A DNA stretch of 64,000 nt from Patiria miniata (GCF_015706575.1 NW_024037053.1:682001-746000), one strand, 5' to 3'. Numbered from the stretch's first letter, positions 11,613 to 26,600 are shown. Made by a program: numbers and translations. The notes: a model not told the origin generated them from the letters alone.

Positions 11613-14600
11613 GTAGGAATTGAATGAGAAATTGCTTCATCTTTAAGAGTTGTGTCATATTCTTGGTTCTTGGTTGGTTCTTCTCCTAAGGACTCCGCAT
11701 GGGAGTAATAACAGGAGGCCAGAAACACCGGGGCAAACCCCTTCTCTTAGCGATAAGTGTTACTGGGTTCTTTTACGTGCATTTAACACACGGGACCTAC
11801 GGCTTTACGTCCTATCCGAAGGACGAAGCAATAATGGTTAAGTGCCTTGCTTAAGGGCACAAGTGTCCACCCGGCGGGCTCAAACCCACGCCATTGTTGC
11901 CTCTGAAACACCAGAGCATGAGTCCGGTGCTCTTAACCGCTAGGCCATGACACTCCACTATTCATATACTGATGCGATCAAGCTAAATGAGTCGTTTGTC
12001 AGGAACTTTCATTTGGAGATCCAGGACAAAATAGGGCCACTTTATCACATCTCTTGGTGTTCCAACTTCCACAATTTTTAAACTAAAGATGGTATCAGCA
12101 TGTGGTTTTCACAACAGTAATGCTGAGATTGTGCTCTTTTCAAATTTGTAAAAAAAAAAAAATGACCAGGGTCAACAAACGACTCATTTAGCTTGATTGC
12201 ATCGCATAATTTTCATGAGCACATTTTCATGAACCGGGAACATGGTGTTTGTGCCCTTGGGCAGGACACTTAACTACAATTGTCTTTCTCCACCCAGGAG
12301 TATGAATTGGTGCCAGTGAGGGTAGAGGACCAAAAGTGTGCTGATATCAGCTGCCCTGTGGTCTCATGGCCTGATGAACGGGATAATAATCATAAAGCGC
12401 TTTGAGATTAATACGAGTATGAGTTCTACCCCACCGCTTCGTATGCCAAATTCAGCATTCATATAAGTACAGAAAAAAAGAAAGAAAAAACCCTGCACAA
12501 TAGCCATGATAACAAGAGCAAGGAGTTCCCACATCTACCAATAATTATTCCTGGTTTATGGTATTCTTTCTATCCAGGGGCCGGCAAGACTTACACCATG
12601 CTGGGTACCGACTATGAGCCTGGTATCATGGCCCGTGCCCTCAATGACCTGTTTGATGCAATGGACGCTAGAAGAGAAGACTCTGTCTACAAAGTCACCA
12701 TGTCATATCTCGAGGTGTGCATTCCATTCTGTATATACACATTACATGCATGCTAAACTTTAGAAACAATTCAGTGAGCCACCAAGAGTTTGCCATGGAG
12801 AGTCTATTTTTCAAGTTTATGGCCCATTTGAATGAATGTCAGTAGACAACGAGTTAATTTGTTATAGATAGGGGCATAGCGTATTGACGTCTTACAAAAA
12901 ACACCATATTGATAAAAAGAAAAAGAAAAGGGCAAACAGATACTCGAATCATACGCTTACGAAACTACTGACCGGAAAAACTAACAATTTCAAATGTCCC
13001 GCGCTGTGAATTTGTCGACCATCTCCCACAATGCACTAGGAATGAACTCTACGTGGCAAACTCTTGGTGGCGCACTGCATTGTGAATCGCTCGAATTGTA
13101 GGCCAACCTACAACATGTACAGTCCTTTTTGTATGTATGTATCTCACTGACTGACTGTCATATGTGAATTAGTTAGCTCAGTGGCTGACTTTCACTCAGT
13201 GGCGTAGTGGGAGGGGCATACGTCCCCCACAATTCAGAGTGCCCCCAGGTGGTTCTCCCCCCCCCCCTCCCTCCCCCCTCCCCCCCTCCCCCCTCCCCAC
13301 CACCAAAAAAATTGAAATATTCACTTTTCTCAAGAAGTGGGGTTTTTTTAGTAATTAATTTAAAGCCGAAGAGAGGAATGTAGACAACGAGTTGTACATC
13401 AATCAGGGATGACATTTATCAGGATTTTTTTCAGATTTGAGGATTTTTTTTAGTAGGAGTTTTTCCTGATTTCTGGATTTTCAAAGAATCCCTTTTGAAA
13501 TCTGGGATACACCTAAGACCTTATGACGTCACGCTTTGTCTACATGTGCACTTTCCTAGGAGAGACAGGTGGGATGCGTCTTCTCATAGGAAAGCGCACA
13601 TGTAAACAAAGCGTGACGTCATTAGGTCTTAGGTCTATTCCTGAGATTTTACTGTGAATGTGTTTTACCTATAAAGTACGTTTAGAACAGAAATGGGTAT
13701 TTTGAGAGGTATCTTTAGGGAGATACATGTACAAACATTAGTACACGTTCATGGTGCCCCTCCTAAAAAAATAATCAATAAGACTAGCAGAACAAAAAGA
13801 ACAACAGAAATACAACTATTTCTTTACATATTTTAGCTTCAAGTCTCCATTTGGTCTATGTACTTGCATTTTAGGGCTCTGAAGATTTAATTTGGGAGGT
13901 AAATGTTAGCCCAATGATTTTCAGCTTAAATTTACCAGCATTGTACCACATCTACATTGTCTTTTAAAGGATGCTTAGATAACAGTTCCCCCACCCACCC
14001 CATTTTAAACCAGTTTAAATTTTGCGTGAATGTGAATTCAGAGCGAATTTGATATTACGAGGATTTGCAGTAAAAAACATGCAGAGCTTTCGGAAATTGG
14101 AAGTTGCAAAAACCTCTTGAGAAGTCACAGTATTCAAATTGGCTTTTTTGCCGAGTAAGAATCAGCCCTTAATCATTAAAGCAAGGATGAATATTATCAT
14201 GCATCTTGACCTTTGTCCCGGCAGATTTATAACGAGATGATACGGGATCTTCTGAACCCGTCGTCCGGTTTTCTGGATCTTCGGGAGGATGCCTCGGGCA
14301 ACGTCCAAGTGGCCGGCATCTCGGAGGTCTCGACAGTCTCCACTGAAGAGGTAAAACAGGACACGGTCAATGCTGCTACACTGTTATCATCAGTGTGTTT
14401 GTTGTGAAACTCAGAAGAAAACCTTGATCTAAGACTAGCTTCAAGGAGCAATGAATGGGCAATTCCACGGTTACTCACGCTACATTTTTGATGTACTTTT
14501 GAGTTTCCTTGAGCTGCAATTACCTTACTGAAAGGGTTTAATAACTGTTATCCCCATGGTAGATAGAGTAGACTTAGACCTACCTAGACCTACGTTACGA

Positions 14601-17600
14601 AAATGTATCGTGAGTAACCGATTTTGTGCATCTTGTTTATCATACATAACACATTTTTCTGGATGTCATCTTTGGTGCTTAGGTAGGTCTAGGTCTACTC
14701 TATCTACCATGGGGATAACAGTTATTAAGCCTTTTCAGTAAGGTAATTACAGCCCAAGGAAACTCAAAAGTACATCAAAAATGTAATGTGAGTAACCGTG
14801 GAATTGCCCAGATGAACTTCTGAGGCTGCGTTCACGTGCATCGATCTCGATACTCTCGAGTGCTGGGAGAGTCCATCGCAAGTCCAGTCACAAATAAAAA
14901 CCACGAGTCCTGTCACAAACAACAGTGGATGAACAATAACAAAGGAATGCCTTTGTCAAAGCTCATTTGAATAGCTGGTGAGTTGAATTGGGACTGGAGG
15001 ACTTGTGATGGACTTGCAGGGACTTTTGATGGACTGGACTACATCCCTGCTTGAGAAAAGGAAAATGTTGCGTGGGCATTGCACTCGGGTCACATCGTCA
15101 AACAGTTAATGTTGTTAAAAACCAGGTGTTAGAAATCTTCTGCAATAGCAGACAGTAATTCTTCGTAAAGGAACATAGTTTTAACGTGGAAATACATGAG
15201 TGAGTTTCATATTTTCCCTCATCTATCATATTTTGAACACACATAATGCAAAAGTAAACTTCATAAACCAGAATTAAATGCAACATACAACATTTGCTTT
15301 TGCTGTAATTTTCAGAAAATGGATGGATTTTGGGGTCCAGTATTTTTATAGCAAATATTGTTACACTGACCTGTTTAAAGTTTTTTGATCATAGATGCAT
15401 GAAAAACTAATGTTCTTGTAGTCTGGTTCCCTGACCCTAATTTAGACGAAACAGAGCAATTTATAGAACACAAAACATAGGGTAGGACCGAGGAAAAAGA
15501 CGACACATGCGGTCACATCCTTCACCAACGTTCAAAGTTGTAATTCAGAATGGTGCAGACTAGAGGCTGAGTGGCCAAAATATAAAAAAGGAAACATCAA
15601 CAATGAGTGAGCTATAATGGATGTTTAGCTGCCCTATTGAGGACAGATGAGCGGCAGTGTCCCATATCCTGACTGATTTTTAAAATGTCGTCATTTTATG
15701 AATTATCAATCTTGTTAAATTTTAATTAAAAAAATAAAGGGTGATCAACAAGACATGTCTTTCCCCCGATGTGGCAATGCGATATTGACCATGTGCAGAT
15801 GGCTTTTACTCAGACAAACTGAACTTGACAAAAACAATCAATCTAAATCAATCACTTTTTGTTTTAATTAAAACAAAAGCTGATCCAATGTACATGCACT
15901 GAGATGGATCACGTCAGGATATTACCGGTAAATGCCTTCTTGTCCAACAGTAAATCTGCGGTAGTGTGTAGTTACTAGCTGCTATCAATCAAGTACAGTG
16001 GAACGTTTCTATTCCGAATGCCACTTTGTCGAACTTTCAGCTATACCAAACATCGTGCTTGGCTCCCAATTTTTGCGTACAAAACGTGCTGAACATTGTT
16101 GTTTAAAAATGACAACGGAAGAGTGACAAATGTCTATTATTTCCCCAAGGAATAGAAGGGGAAAGTGACCCATTGCTGTAGTTAGCAAGCTCAAAACCTG
16201 TGTAGTTACACTGTACAAGTTCAAAGTCGTCTTTCAATAACTACCAGGGCGTGCAGGGTAAAGTTCTGAAGGGCGTTATTTGTTAAAAAGTGAGTATCGG
16301 AACACCAGCAGGTTAAAATCGCTATATCGAATGATAGCTGTCACAAACAAATTCTGTGGATACTGTTATGTTCGTTCCACTGTAGGATAGAAAGTGATTT
16401 TCGGATTGGTTTCCTCTTTTGTAGTTTATAGAGATACTTTTCCGTTTTAAAATTTGTTTTGGTCATTTTTGTGCAGGTGATGTCACTGCTGATGGAAGGC
16501 AACAAAGAGCGTACCCAGGAACCGACGGCGGCCAACAAGACGTCGTCCCGCTCCCACGCCGTGCTGCAAGTCACCGTTCAAGAGCGCAATCGCGTCCGCA
16601 GCACCTCGCAGAAAGTGCGCATCGGCAAGCTGTTCATGATTGATCTGGCTGGGTCTGAGAGGGCGTCACAAACAAAGGTGAGAATCTCGATGACTCGTAC
16701 TCGACTCGAGTCGCAGCAATGACATCGGCAAACTGACTTGGACTCGGAATTGACCGTTGTGACTCGGACTCGATGTTAATGACTGGTGACTATCACATAT
16801 TTTTTTTTTACCAAACAAAATATTTGTTCAAAACATAATTTCGATGTTTTTTCCGAAAGTAATGTTAAAGCAACACTATTAAAGGAATGTTAAGCACACG
16901 AACCCGAATCCACCACTCTCCAGGTGGTGTTGCAAATAATAATGTTTGTTATTAAATGCACCCCTCCCTGTTTCCAACCACACCGCATTGCTTACATATC
17001 ACTTACATGCATGTGTGCGCGTTTATGGTGTAAATCGAGGACACACACGTGCAACATCACGGATGAATTGAGGACAGGAACCGAATCGAGGACTCCTCTG
17101 TTGGAAAACATGTACAAAACCAATGAGAGCTGTTGCGAAAAAGTACAAACAAAGGAAAAGGGAAGAAGAACAAAAGAAAATCCTTGATTTACACCATAAA
17201 CAAGCGTGCGTGTACGTGAACTATATACACCCCGAGGACAGACGGACAATGGGAGAACAACAGATTCTTTGTTGTCCTCGAGAGTTCATCTTTTGTTAAA
17301 AACGGTCCTCGATCGTGAGTTTGTGTGCTTAGTCTATGGGAGAATTACAGGGACAAAGGGAAACACAAAGCATTGTCCTCGAGAGTATAGTAAAACACAA
17401 CTGTGTGTTCATGTCCATACACATCCATTTTGTACAAATGTGACTTGGACTGGGCCTCGGACTTGAATCAAATGACTCGAGACTCGGACTCGTTCTTGAC
17501 CCGAGTGACTCGAGACTCGGGTCAAACAACACTGCTACCTTCGGTGGGACTCAAATTCTCCAGCTTACCAGAGCAGATGTCTTCACTCTAACACCAAGCT

Positions 17601-20600
17601 CGCAAAAGTTGATTGGCTCGTTCTCCCAAATGCAAAATTCTATGCAAAATATCATTATGTTAGATAAACATGTACAGTTTTTTCAAACACTATGTTCTAA
17701 GCTTCCAAGTCTTCCCCACTTTTTCTCATTTGCTTTTTGTCTCGTTTTGTCATAAAGAATCGCGGCAAGCGCATGATAGAGGGCGCTCACATCAACCGGT
17801 CCCTGCTGGCATTAGGCAACTGCATCAACGCGCTGGTTGAGGGCGGCAAATACGTCAATTACAGGGACAGCAAGCTGACCAGAATCTTAAAGGTAAGCGC
17901 ATGCTGTTTGGTTCCGAGTCGTAGTGGTACCAGTATGTTAAAAAAAATCAGAATTCTTTTACTTTTTCATGTGACCCATTTAATCCCTGTACTGCCCCAA
18001 AGCAGTCTGGCTATTACTCCAGAACTCTACGTACTCTTTGGGTTCATCTGAAGGCTCAGGTTAATTGGAATTCAGTCAGAGTAGAAGTGTCTGAATTTCG
18101 CGTAGGTGCAGTTCTCAACAATTCTGATCTGCTGTCTGCATTTCATGAGCAAATTATGACCATCATTTCTCAGAGAGTTCCTTTAAAAAAAAGTCTCCTA
18201 CCGCTTCAATGATAAGGCCTGGTTTTCAACCAAATGGTAGAGCTGCCAGAGACGCAAAACCAGGGAATCTTGGGAAGAATGCATCCACGCAAGGTCTTTT
18301 GCGGAAAAAAACGTACCGCGATGCTGAGAGAGTTCATGTTAGCTCCGCTCGTAGAAAGCTGTCGAACTCTTCTGATCCTCACAAGTGGTGGTCCACGTTG
18401 AAGTCGGCTGTGTTTGGTTCGAGCCCATCTCTTCCTCCCTTGCTTTGGATGCGCCCTTTTGGGCTGATAATCGTTGATTATACTGGGAAAGATTGTTAAA
18501 AATATATACATGTACTTTCACACAACTATAGCTTAAAAACTTACCATTTCCATGTAATCATAGCGTGGAGATTGGTGTTTACAACATTTTTGGTCCGCAA
18601 AATTTGTGCCAGTCACACATGTCTCTGTTCAAAAATTTTCTTCAAATGCATGTGTGCTAGAATAAGCCAGTTCAATTTTTCAACTGTGCATTCGGGATAA
18701 TCGAACGCGCATAAAGTTATATGTATTTTTGAAACCTTTAATATAACTTTTTTTCCTAGGATGCCTTGGGAGGAAACTGTAAGACCGTGATGATCGCCAA
18801 CATTAGTCCAGCAAGCATGCTGTTTGAGGAATCTCGGAACACGCTGATGTATGCAGACAGAGCCAAGAACATCAAAATGAAGGTAACAGAGACCGGATCA
18901 GTTTTGTGTGCTTAAATTTCTTTAAATAAACATCAGAATTATGTTTGTAACCATTATATAACCATTTAAATAAACATCAGAATTATGTTTGTAACCATTT
19001 GGCGACGGGATTATTTTTGCCGATAAATTCGATTTTCGAAAAAAAGCAAACTATAACAGCCAACTTCTGATTTACAGCCAAAAGCCGCAAAAACTGATTC
19101 GCAAGAGTCTTTTCAATAGCATTTGTACAATACTTCCTCGTATTTTTCGAGACTCCGGGGTGTGCCCACGGAGCGTAAAGTGTACCACAACAGGCTGTGC
19201 ACAGCGGCCTTGTTCAAGTACAACACACGGTTTGCCTCCACAGACTTCTTGGACTTTGTGTGTGTGTACAAAACAAATGCAGGATTAGCATATTTAGACA
19301 TCATCCTGAGGCGAGGCGAGGCACGCTTGACGTTTTAACCTGTCGGCCGTGCTTGTGTATAAAAACAGCCAGATCGTGTTAACACATCGTCCAACGCGAA
19401 CTGGTTAAAGTGTGATTTTATTTTTTCTTGGTAAAAAATATGTGACTCGCATGTCAGGAGTCATTAGCATCAAATCCAAGTCATGATGGTCGAGACAATT
19501 TTTTTGCTGATTTAAAGGGAATATACATCATTTGCTTTTGCTGTAATTTTCAGAAATGGATGGAATTGGGGGGTTGGAAATATGTAGCAAATATAGTTAC
19601 ACTGACTTTTTTGAGGTTTTGGGTTCGAAAATGCTATAAAAACCAAGAAAAACTATCATTTTCCTGTAGTCTGGTTCCTTGACCCCATATAAGAAGAAAC
19701 AGAGCAGTTTACATAAATTGGGGAATTGTAAGGTCAGGGAACCAGTCTAGCTGGCTTGTACCCGTTCATAGGTGTGTAATCGATTTCAAACAAGTGCGAT
19801 GGTCAATTGGGGCCAGTATTTGAAAAAAAAAGCCAGTTTTTTCCAACGCTGGTCGGCCGACCAGCGTTGGAAATTGATACAAAAATACCACTTTTCTTGG
19901 AAATGACAGTATACCAGGTGCCATGATTTTACAGGATGCTTTACACTGTCATTCACTAACAGTCCAGCAAGGTATTTCAAAATGATTTGGTAGTTTTATT
20001 TTTTGATGTTTGCAAATGTTGTATTTTCCCTTTAATTCCAGCTGAGTCTGAGTCACCAAATTGCATCTCGAGACAGACTGGAGTCTGAGTCCTACACAAC
20101 TGGTAGTTGGCAATCAAAAAAATAATAACCAATTTTTTTTTGTCCTTCTCAGATCAAACAAAACCTGAACAATGTCACGTCCCACATGGTGCAGTACACC
20201 AACATCATCAAAGAGCTACGACAAGAGATCGTGCGACTCCAGAAGAAGATTGCCGACCAGAACCGCCTCAAGGAATCCTCGCCGCAGAACCAAGAATCCA
20301 AATGTGAGTCATAGAACTCAAAATGTATACTTCAAATACAAGCCTGTGTTGTTGATTAAATACTTCTAGAAATACACAATGTGAAATGTTCATACATGCT
20401 CTGTGCATATGCTGCCCCTCATGCAGTGAAAATACAAACAGTAATGTCTAGATGTTCATGCTATGGTGTATTCCTCTCAAATAAGTTTTTAAATATTGAA
20501 AAACTGTTTTCCAATTCATTTGAAATAAATTACTATGATCATTATGTTGGATTCTAGCTGTAGATATAACAGAGTTACATTCCCAGTTACTTTATTATTA

Positions 20601-23600
20601 TTATTATTAATTATTTCTGGTAATGAAACCAAGGATTCCTCAAAAGTGCCCTAGGCACTGTAGCTCGCAAGCCTGAAGAAACCTGTAGAGAGAAGACAAT
20701 GAGAAAAATTAACAGTTTTAGAGGTGGGAGGAAAACCCCAGAAGAATATTCTGGGGAAAACCAACAGAATCAGGCAGGGACTGAAAACCCAATGCACATG
20801 TTGGCCCAGGCGGGATTCGAACCTGGGTCACAGCGGTGGAAGGCGAGGAAAGTACCGCTACGCCAACCTGATTCCCCTGTTACTTATGACTTTACTTGTG
20901 ATTTGACTTGTGACTGACTTTCTGAATCATCTTGTGATCGACATAACTACATCTTTTGTACACGCCTTTGGTCATCATTCATATTGTTTCTACTGATCTT
21001 GTAATGTTTGTCACATTGTATCACTGGCAGTCTATTCTTTGCGATAAAAAAACTCTGAATTTGTTTCAATTTCAGCGGAGGAATCCATCCACAATCGTGA
21101 CGAGATGGACCGGCTCCGGCAACAGCTGATGGCCAACTTCCAAGACCAGATGGACATCAGACAGAGCATGATGGAGGTGGAAAACCGTAAATGGGAGGTG
21201 GCTGTATTCATCAACAGACAGATGGCACTCATCACAGAGTAAGTAGACAGACGGGGTGATAGACAGGTAGACACACAGGGTGACAGAGACAGACACTGTG
21301 ACATAAGACAGAGCATGATGGAGGTGGAAAACCGGAAATAGGAGGTGGCTGTACTCATCAACAGACAGATGGCACTCATCACGGAATAAGTAGACAGACA
21401 GGGTGAAAGACAGGTAGACACACAGTGTGACAGAGACAGACACGGTGACATCAGACAGAGCATGATGGAGGTGGTAAACCGTAAATGGGAGGTGGATGTA
21501 CTCATCAACAGACAGATGGCACTCATCACGGAGTAAGTAGACAGACAGGGTGATAGACGGGTAGACACATAGGGTGACAGAGACAGACATGGTGGCATAG
21601 ACGGAGCATGATGGAGGTGGTAAACCATAAATGGGAGGTGGCTGTACTCATCAACAGACAGATGGCACTCATCACAGAGTAAGTAGACGGACAGGGTGAT
21701 AGACAGGTAGACACACAGGGTGACAGAGACAGACATGGTGACATCAGACAGAGCATGATGGAGGTGGAAAACCGGAAATGGAAGGTGGCTGTACTCATCA
21801 ACAGGCAGATGGCACTCATCACAGAGTAAGTAGACAGACAGGGTGATAGACAGGTAGACACACAGGGTGACAGAGACAGACACGGTGACATCAGACAGAG
21901 CGTGATGGAGGTGGAAAACCGGAAATGGGAGGTGGCTGTATTCATCAACAGGCAGATGGCACTCATCACAGAGTAAGTAGACAGACAGGGTGATAGCAGG
22001 TAGACACACCGGGTGACAGAGACAGACACGGTGACATCAGACAGAGCATGATGGAGGTGGAAAACCGTAAATGGGAGGTGGCTGTACTCATCAACAGGCA
22101 GATGGCACTCATCACGGAGTAAGTAGACAGACAGGGTGATAGACAGGTAGACACACAGACAGACATGGTAACGTAGAGGGAGCATGATGGAGGTGGACAG
22201 GAAATTGGAAGTAGACAGACAGGGTGATAATTACAGGGTCAGTAGACAGACATGGTGAAAAGAGCTACATGTAGACACAGGTTGACAGGTAGGATGACAG
22301 AGACAGATATGGTAAGAGTCGACATGATGCATGTGAAAAACAGACAAGGTAACAGATTAAGGTGAGAAGCAAAGGAAATGGGAAGCAGCTTTTCCCATTA
22401 AAAGTAGAGTAGATCATTTGTCATTTTGTGAATTTTTTTTTCGTTTGAAGCAACAAAAGTGCTCAAAATCTAAAGACAGGTACTTTAAAACTAACCTAAT
22501 GAAGGTTTGGTTCAGTGAATGCTGTATATATATTTTAGGATCTCAATTTCAATTCAAAAGTTGCCGAGTCATGTTTTGAAATCAGCATTGAGAACACGTT
22601 CTCTTTCAGCCGATTGCAGCTACGCGATGTCAGGCACTGAACCGACAAATAATAGCGACTGCGCGCGCGTGTGCATCGTGTCAACGCTTGTGTGCACCCA
22701 TTCACGGATTCGCCGAATTACAAACCAACTACTAACAGAAATTTCCAAAAATGCGTCACTTGACACACCTTTGGAAATGCATGGCCTTATGTTGTTTTCT
22801 TCAAAATGACAGCATGCAAGAAAGAGTAATTTCACAGGAAGTTTATTGGCATTACTATCTTTAAACCAAGTAAGCTTATAACAAAAACTTCATCAGTTAC
22901 TTTTTAGATAGCTGCAAATGATCTATTCTGCCTTTAAAGCTATAGTCCATCATTTGCAGCCATCCGAAAAGTAACTGGCGTAATTACTGTTGAAAAACAA
23001 ACTTGGTTGAAAGATAGTAAGGGAACTAAACTCCCTGTGAAATTATTCTTTCTGGGAAGCTGTCATTTTGAAGTAATCAACGAAAGAAGGCATTTCCAAC
23101 GGTGATTCTTATTAAAGAAGCACCATAGGAAAATTTAAATTAGTAGTTCGTTTTGTTATTCAGCGCAGCGCGCACAAGTATTGGAACGACGCACACGCGG
23201 TTGTAATAATTCGTCGGATCAGTGCGCGACGCCGCGTATAGCTGCAATTACAAAACAATTCAAAACATGATTCAGTAACTTTTGATTTAAAATTGAGATC
23301 TTAGAATGCTGTTTTTCTCGGAATGTACAGCTGAAGCTTAGCTGAAACTTCATCAGGTTAGTTGCTCAGTATCCTTTATTAGGATTTGAATACTTTTGTT
23401 GCTTCAAACGAACAAAATGCACTAATTACAAATGATGGACTATAGCTTTAACAGGCAAATGACAATCATTACAGAAAAATAGACAGGTAAAGAGACGGAA
23501 CATATTGAGAGATAGTAAAAGCGGCATGCACAGACAACATGGGGTGTAGAATGAAGCTGTAGATTATTCATTCAAAAGTTGTAATTAATCAGAAGGTTGG

Positions 23601-26600
23601 AAGATGCTTGACATAAATGTGTTAATATGTTTGATAAGTAAGTATTTGTTGTAATTTTTCTTTTAACAGGTGGGAGCAAGAGAGATCTCGAAGTAAAGAG
23701 ATTAACAAAGAGGTGGACAATAGATACAAAGGTATTGTACAAAACTTATATCTTTTGTTCAATTGAAAAATAAAGCAACTCTTCAAAGGGAATATACAAC
23801 ATTTGCAAACATCAAAAAATAAAACAACCAAGTTTTTACGAAATACCTTACTAGGATGTTGGTAAATGACAGTCTAAAGCATCCTGTAACATTATGGCAC
23901 CTGGAGTGAAGTCATTTTCAAGAAAATTGTATTTTTGTAAAAATTTCCAGCGGTGGTCGGCCGACCACCGTTGGAAAAACCTAACTATTTTTCAACTACT
24001 GCTCAAAATTTACCATTAATTCAGTCCAAATTTGTTTACTATTGGTTACATGTTCATGAAAGGGTGCAGGCCAGCTAGACTGATACCCTTACCTTACAAT
24101 TTTCCGGCATCTGTAAATTGATCCATTTTATATTTAGTGGAGTCGGGGAACCAGACTACTTGAACAGTTTTGTTTTTTTTGGTTTTTCCAGCATTTTCGA
24201 ACACAAAACTTCAAACATGTCAGTGTAACAATATTTGATCTATTATACTAACCCCTCAAATAGTTCATTTCTGAAAATTACAGCAAAAGCCAATGATGTA
24301 CATTCCCTTTAATGCCCTTCCCAAGAGCCGTGCGTTGGGATAAATATTTCAATGACACGTGATCAATGACCCACCAATCAGATGACAGGGATTTTTTTAT
24401 CAGGTGTTGTATAATACGAAATATTGCTACTTTAAATCCCTTTTGTCTTGCCTGAACGAGTTCAGGAAAGAGACCATGCAATCACTATGTCTGTCCGTAT
24501 GAACGGTACATCCCAGCTGATGAGCAGTTCGGGGGTAGGAGCATTGTTGTCCTTTTGTCCCTATTTCTAAAGATTTCGTTGTGGGGTACCCTTTTTTTTA
24601 AAAAGATTTTACTTGTGGGGTGCCGCTCCCTTTGTTCGAGTTCCCCACAAGTGGTCCATGGTAAGCACGTCTGTATGTATGTCTGCCCCTATGTATGTCC
24701 TTCCTTTCATTTGAAAAGTTGAAGTCCAATTCGGGCGATTCACAATGCAGAGTGCCACCAATAATTTGCCACGGAGAGATCATTTTTCCCAGTGCATTGT
24801 GGGAGATGGTCGACAATTTTGCAGCGCGGGACATTTGAAATTGTTCATTTTTCCCGGTCAGTAGTTTCGTTAGCGTATGATTGGAGTATATGTTTGCCCT
24901 TTTATTTTCTTTGTATCAATATGGTGATTTTTTGTAAGGCGGCAGAACGCTATGCCCTATCTATAACATAATAGCTCAAGTTGTCTACTGACACTCATTC
25001 AAATGGGCCATATTTTGTCGACCGTAAACTTAAAAAGTTGACTCTCCATGGCAAACTCTTGGTGGCGCACTGCATTGTGAATTGGCCGAATTTGAACCAA
25101 ATTTGAGTCATAGATGCAACATGGCAACATTCATATGATAATGATGTCAAATTTCACATACCAAGGTCAAAGGTCATCTGAGGTCAAGTTGTAAAATAGG
25201 CTGAAAATGTAAAATTGGTCTCATTTGAAACAGTCGAGTCGCGTGGTCCGAGAACCACCTTGTTAAGCCACTGGCTTATAGTTTAATCTGGTGTGTTTTA
25301 GCCTTCAGTTCAATATGCCAAATCATGATTTCTCCTTTTTCAGAACAAAACCAGGAGAAGGACATTGACGCATACAGCACGACGTCTGAGACCCCCGAGC
25401 CGGAGGATATCATCAATGCCCGGGAGGAGATCGCCGTCCTGGTTGGACAACAGAACAAGCTGGTGGCTTCTCAGAAGGAGCTAGAGGGGAGACTAGAGGA
25501 TGTCAGAATGGATGCTAACTCACTGGAAGAGGTAGGCAGAGGAGATGGGTAGGATGGATGGGGATATAGACCACGGGCTTCAGAACAATTGGTGGGATGG
25601 TAGAGATATTAGAGAGTTTCGGCATCCGGGAAACATTTTACATGTCGCTTGCACTTATCTGTATGGCATCACACATTATACAAATATGGAATGCTTCAAG
25701 TGGTGTAGTAAAACTAGCCTCCCGAGGTGATCTGTGGACATTCTATTTTCCCGAGGTGAAGTTGAGGGAAAATAGAATGCTCCATGGATCACCGAGGGAG
25801 GCTAGTTTTACTTCAGCACGAGTTAAAGCATTCAATATTCTTTTTATAACACTTCACCCACAGATTCTGCTTGGTTTTAATATTTTAAATTACTTAAATC
25901 TAAACACAGTTGAAATAAACTTCAATTTCAATACAAAATTGGTGGGAAATGTATTTCTCTTTTTCAAACCACCCCTTGAAGAAATGTTGGAACCCAACTC
26001 TGTGGTGCGCTCTCTTGGGAACAATACGCGCAACGCTCAACGCGCACATTAGCATGCATTCGCACACAAATACTGCACCATGGGTATAGTACTTTGGTTG
26101 CTAGTGGTATAGTACTTCGGTTACTACGGGTATAGTACTTTTGGCCGAGCACAGAAAGACAGCAAAAATAGGAAATACCTTGTGACTCGCTCTCGGCCAA
26201 TCAAGACACAGAATCTGTAGGTGAGGTGTTATAAATGCGCATATGTGATGGGGCATTCAGAATTTGGTTTAGGCATCGCAGCAGCTAAACCAGTTACAAC
26301 TTTGATTGTGACATATCTGAGATATCTAATGCTTCTTGAAATTAAGAATGATAACTTATTAGAAGTATCATTTTGGCACAAATTTGGTGTAAAACTCGAA
26401 CGTTAAAGGCCTTTCTCAATATTTTACTTTTTTGACAAGTCGATAAATGCAAACTTTAAACAGCCATAACTTGTCAACGGAATGCCTGATTAAAGTGCAG
26501 CAAACAGTATTGTAAGGAGAATTTTATTCTCTTTCCTAATACCCACAAACCCTCTTTTCCACCTCTGCCCAGTTCTGTCTCATTTTGCCAGAACGCGTCA

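Noticed and set aside
13216..13310. Possible G-quadruplex or regulatory C-rich tract
   Set aside because: Simple low-complexity C/T tract; no further evidence separates it from slippage.
21032..22185. Long minus-strand open frames of up to 325 residues
   Set aside because: They are the antisense of the ~147-bp tandem array. A unit divisible by three keeps frames open and yields repetitive peptides with no family resemblance.
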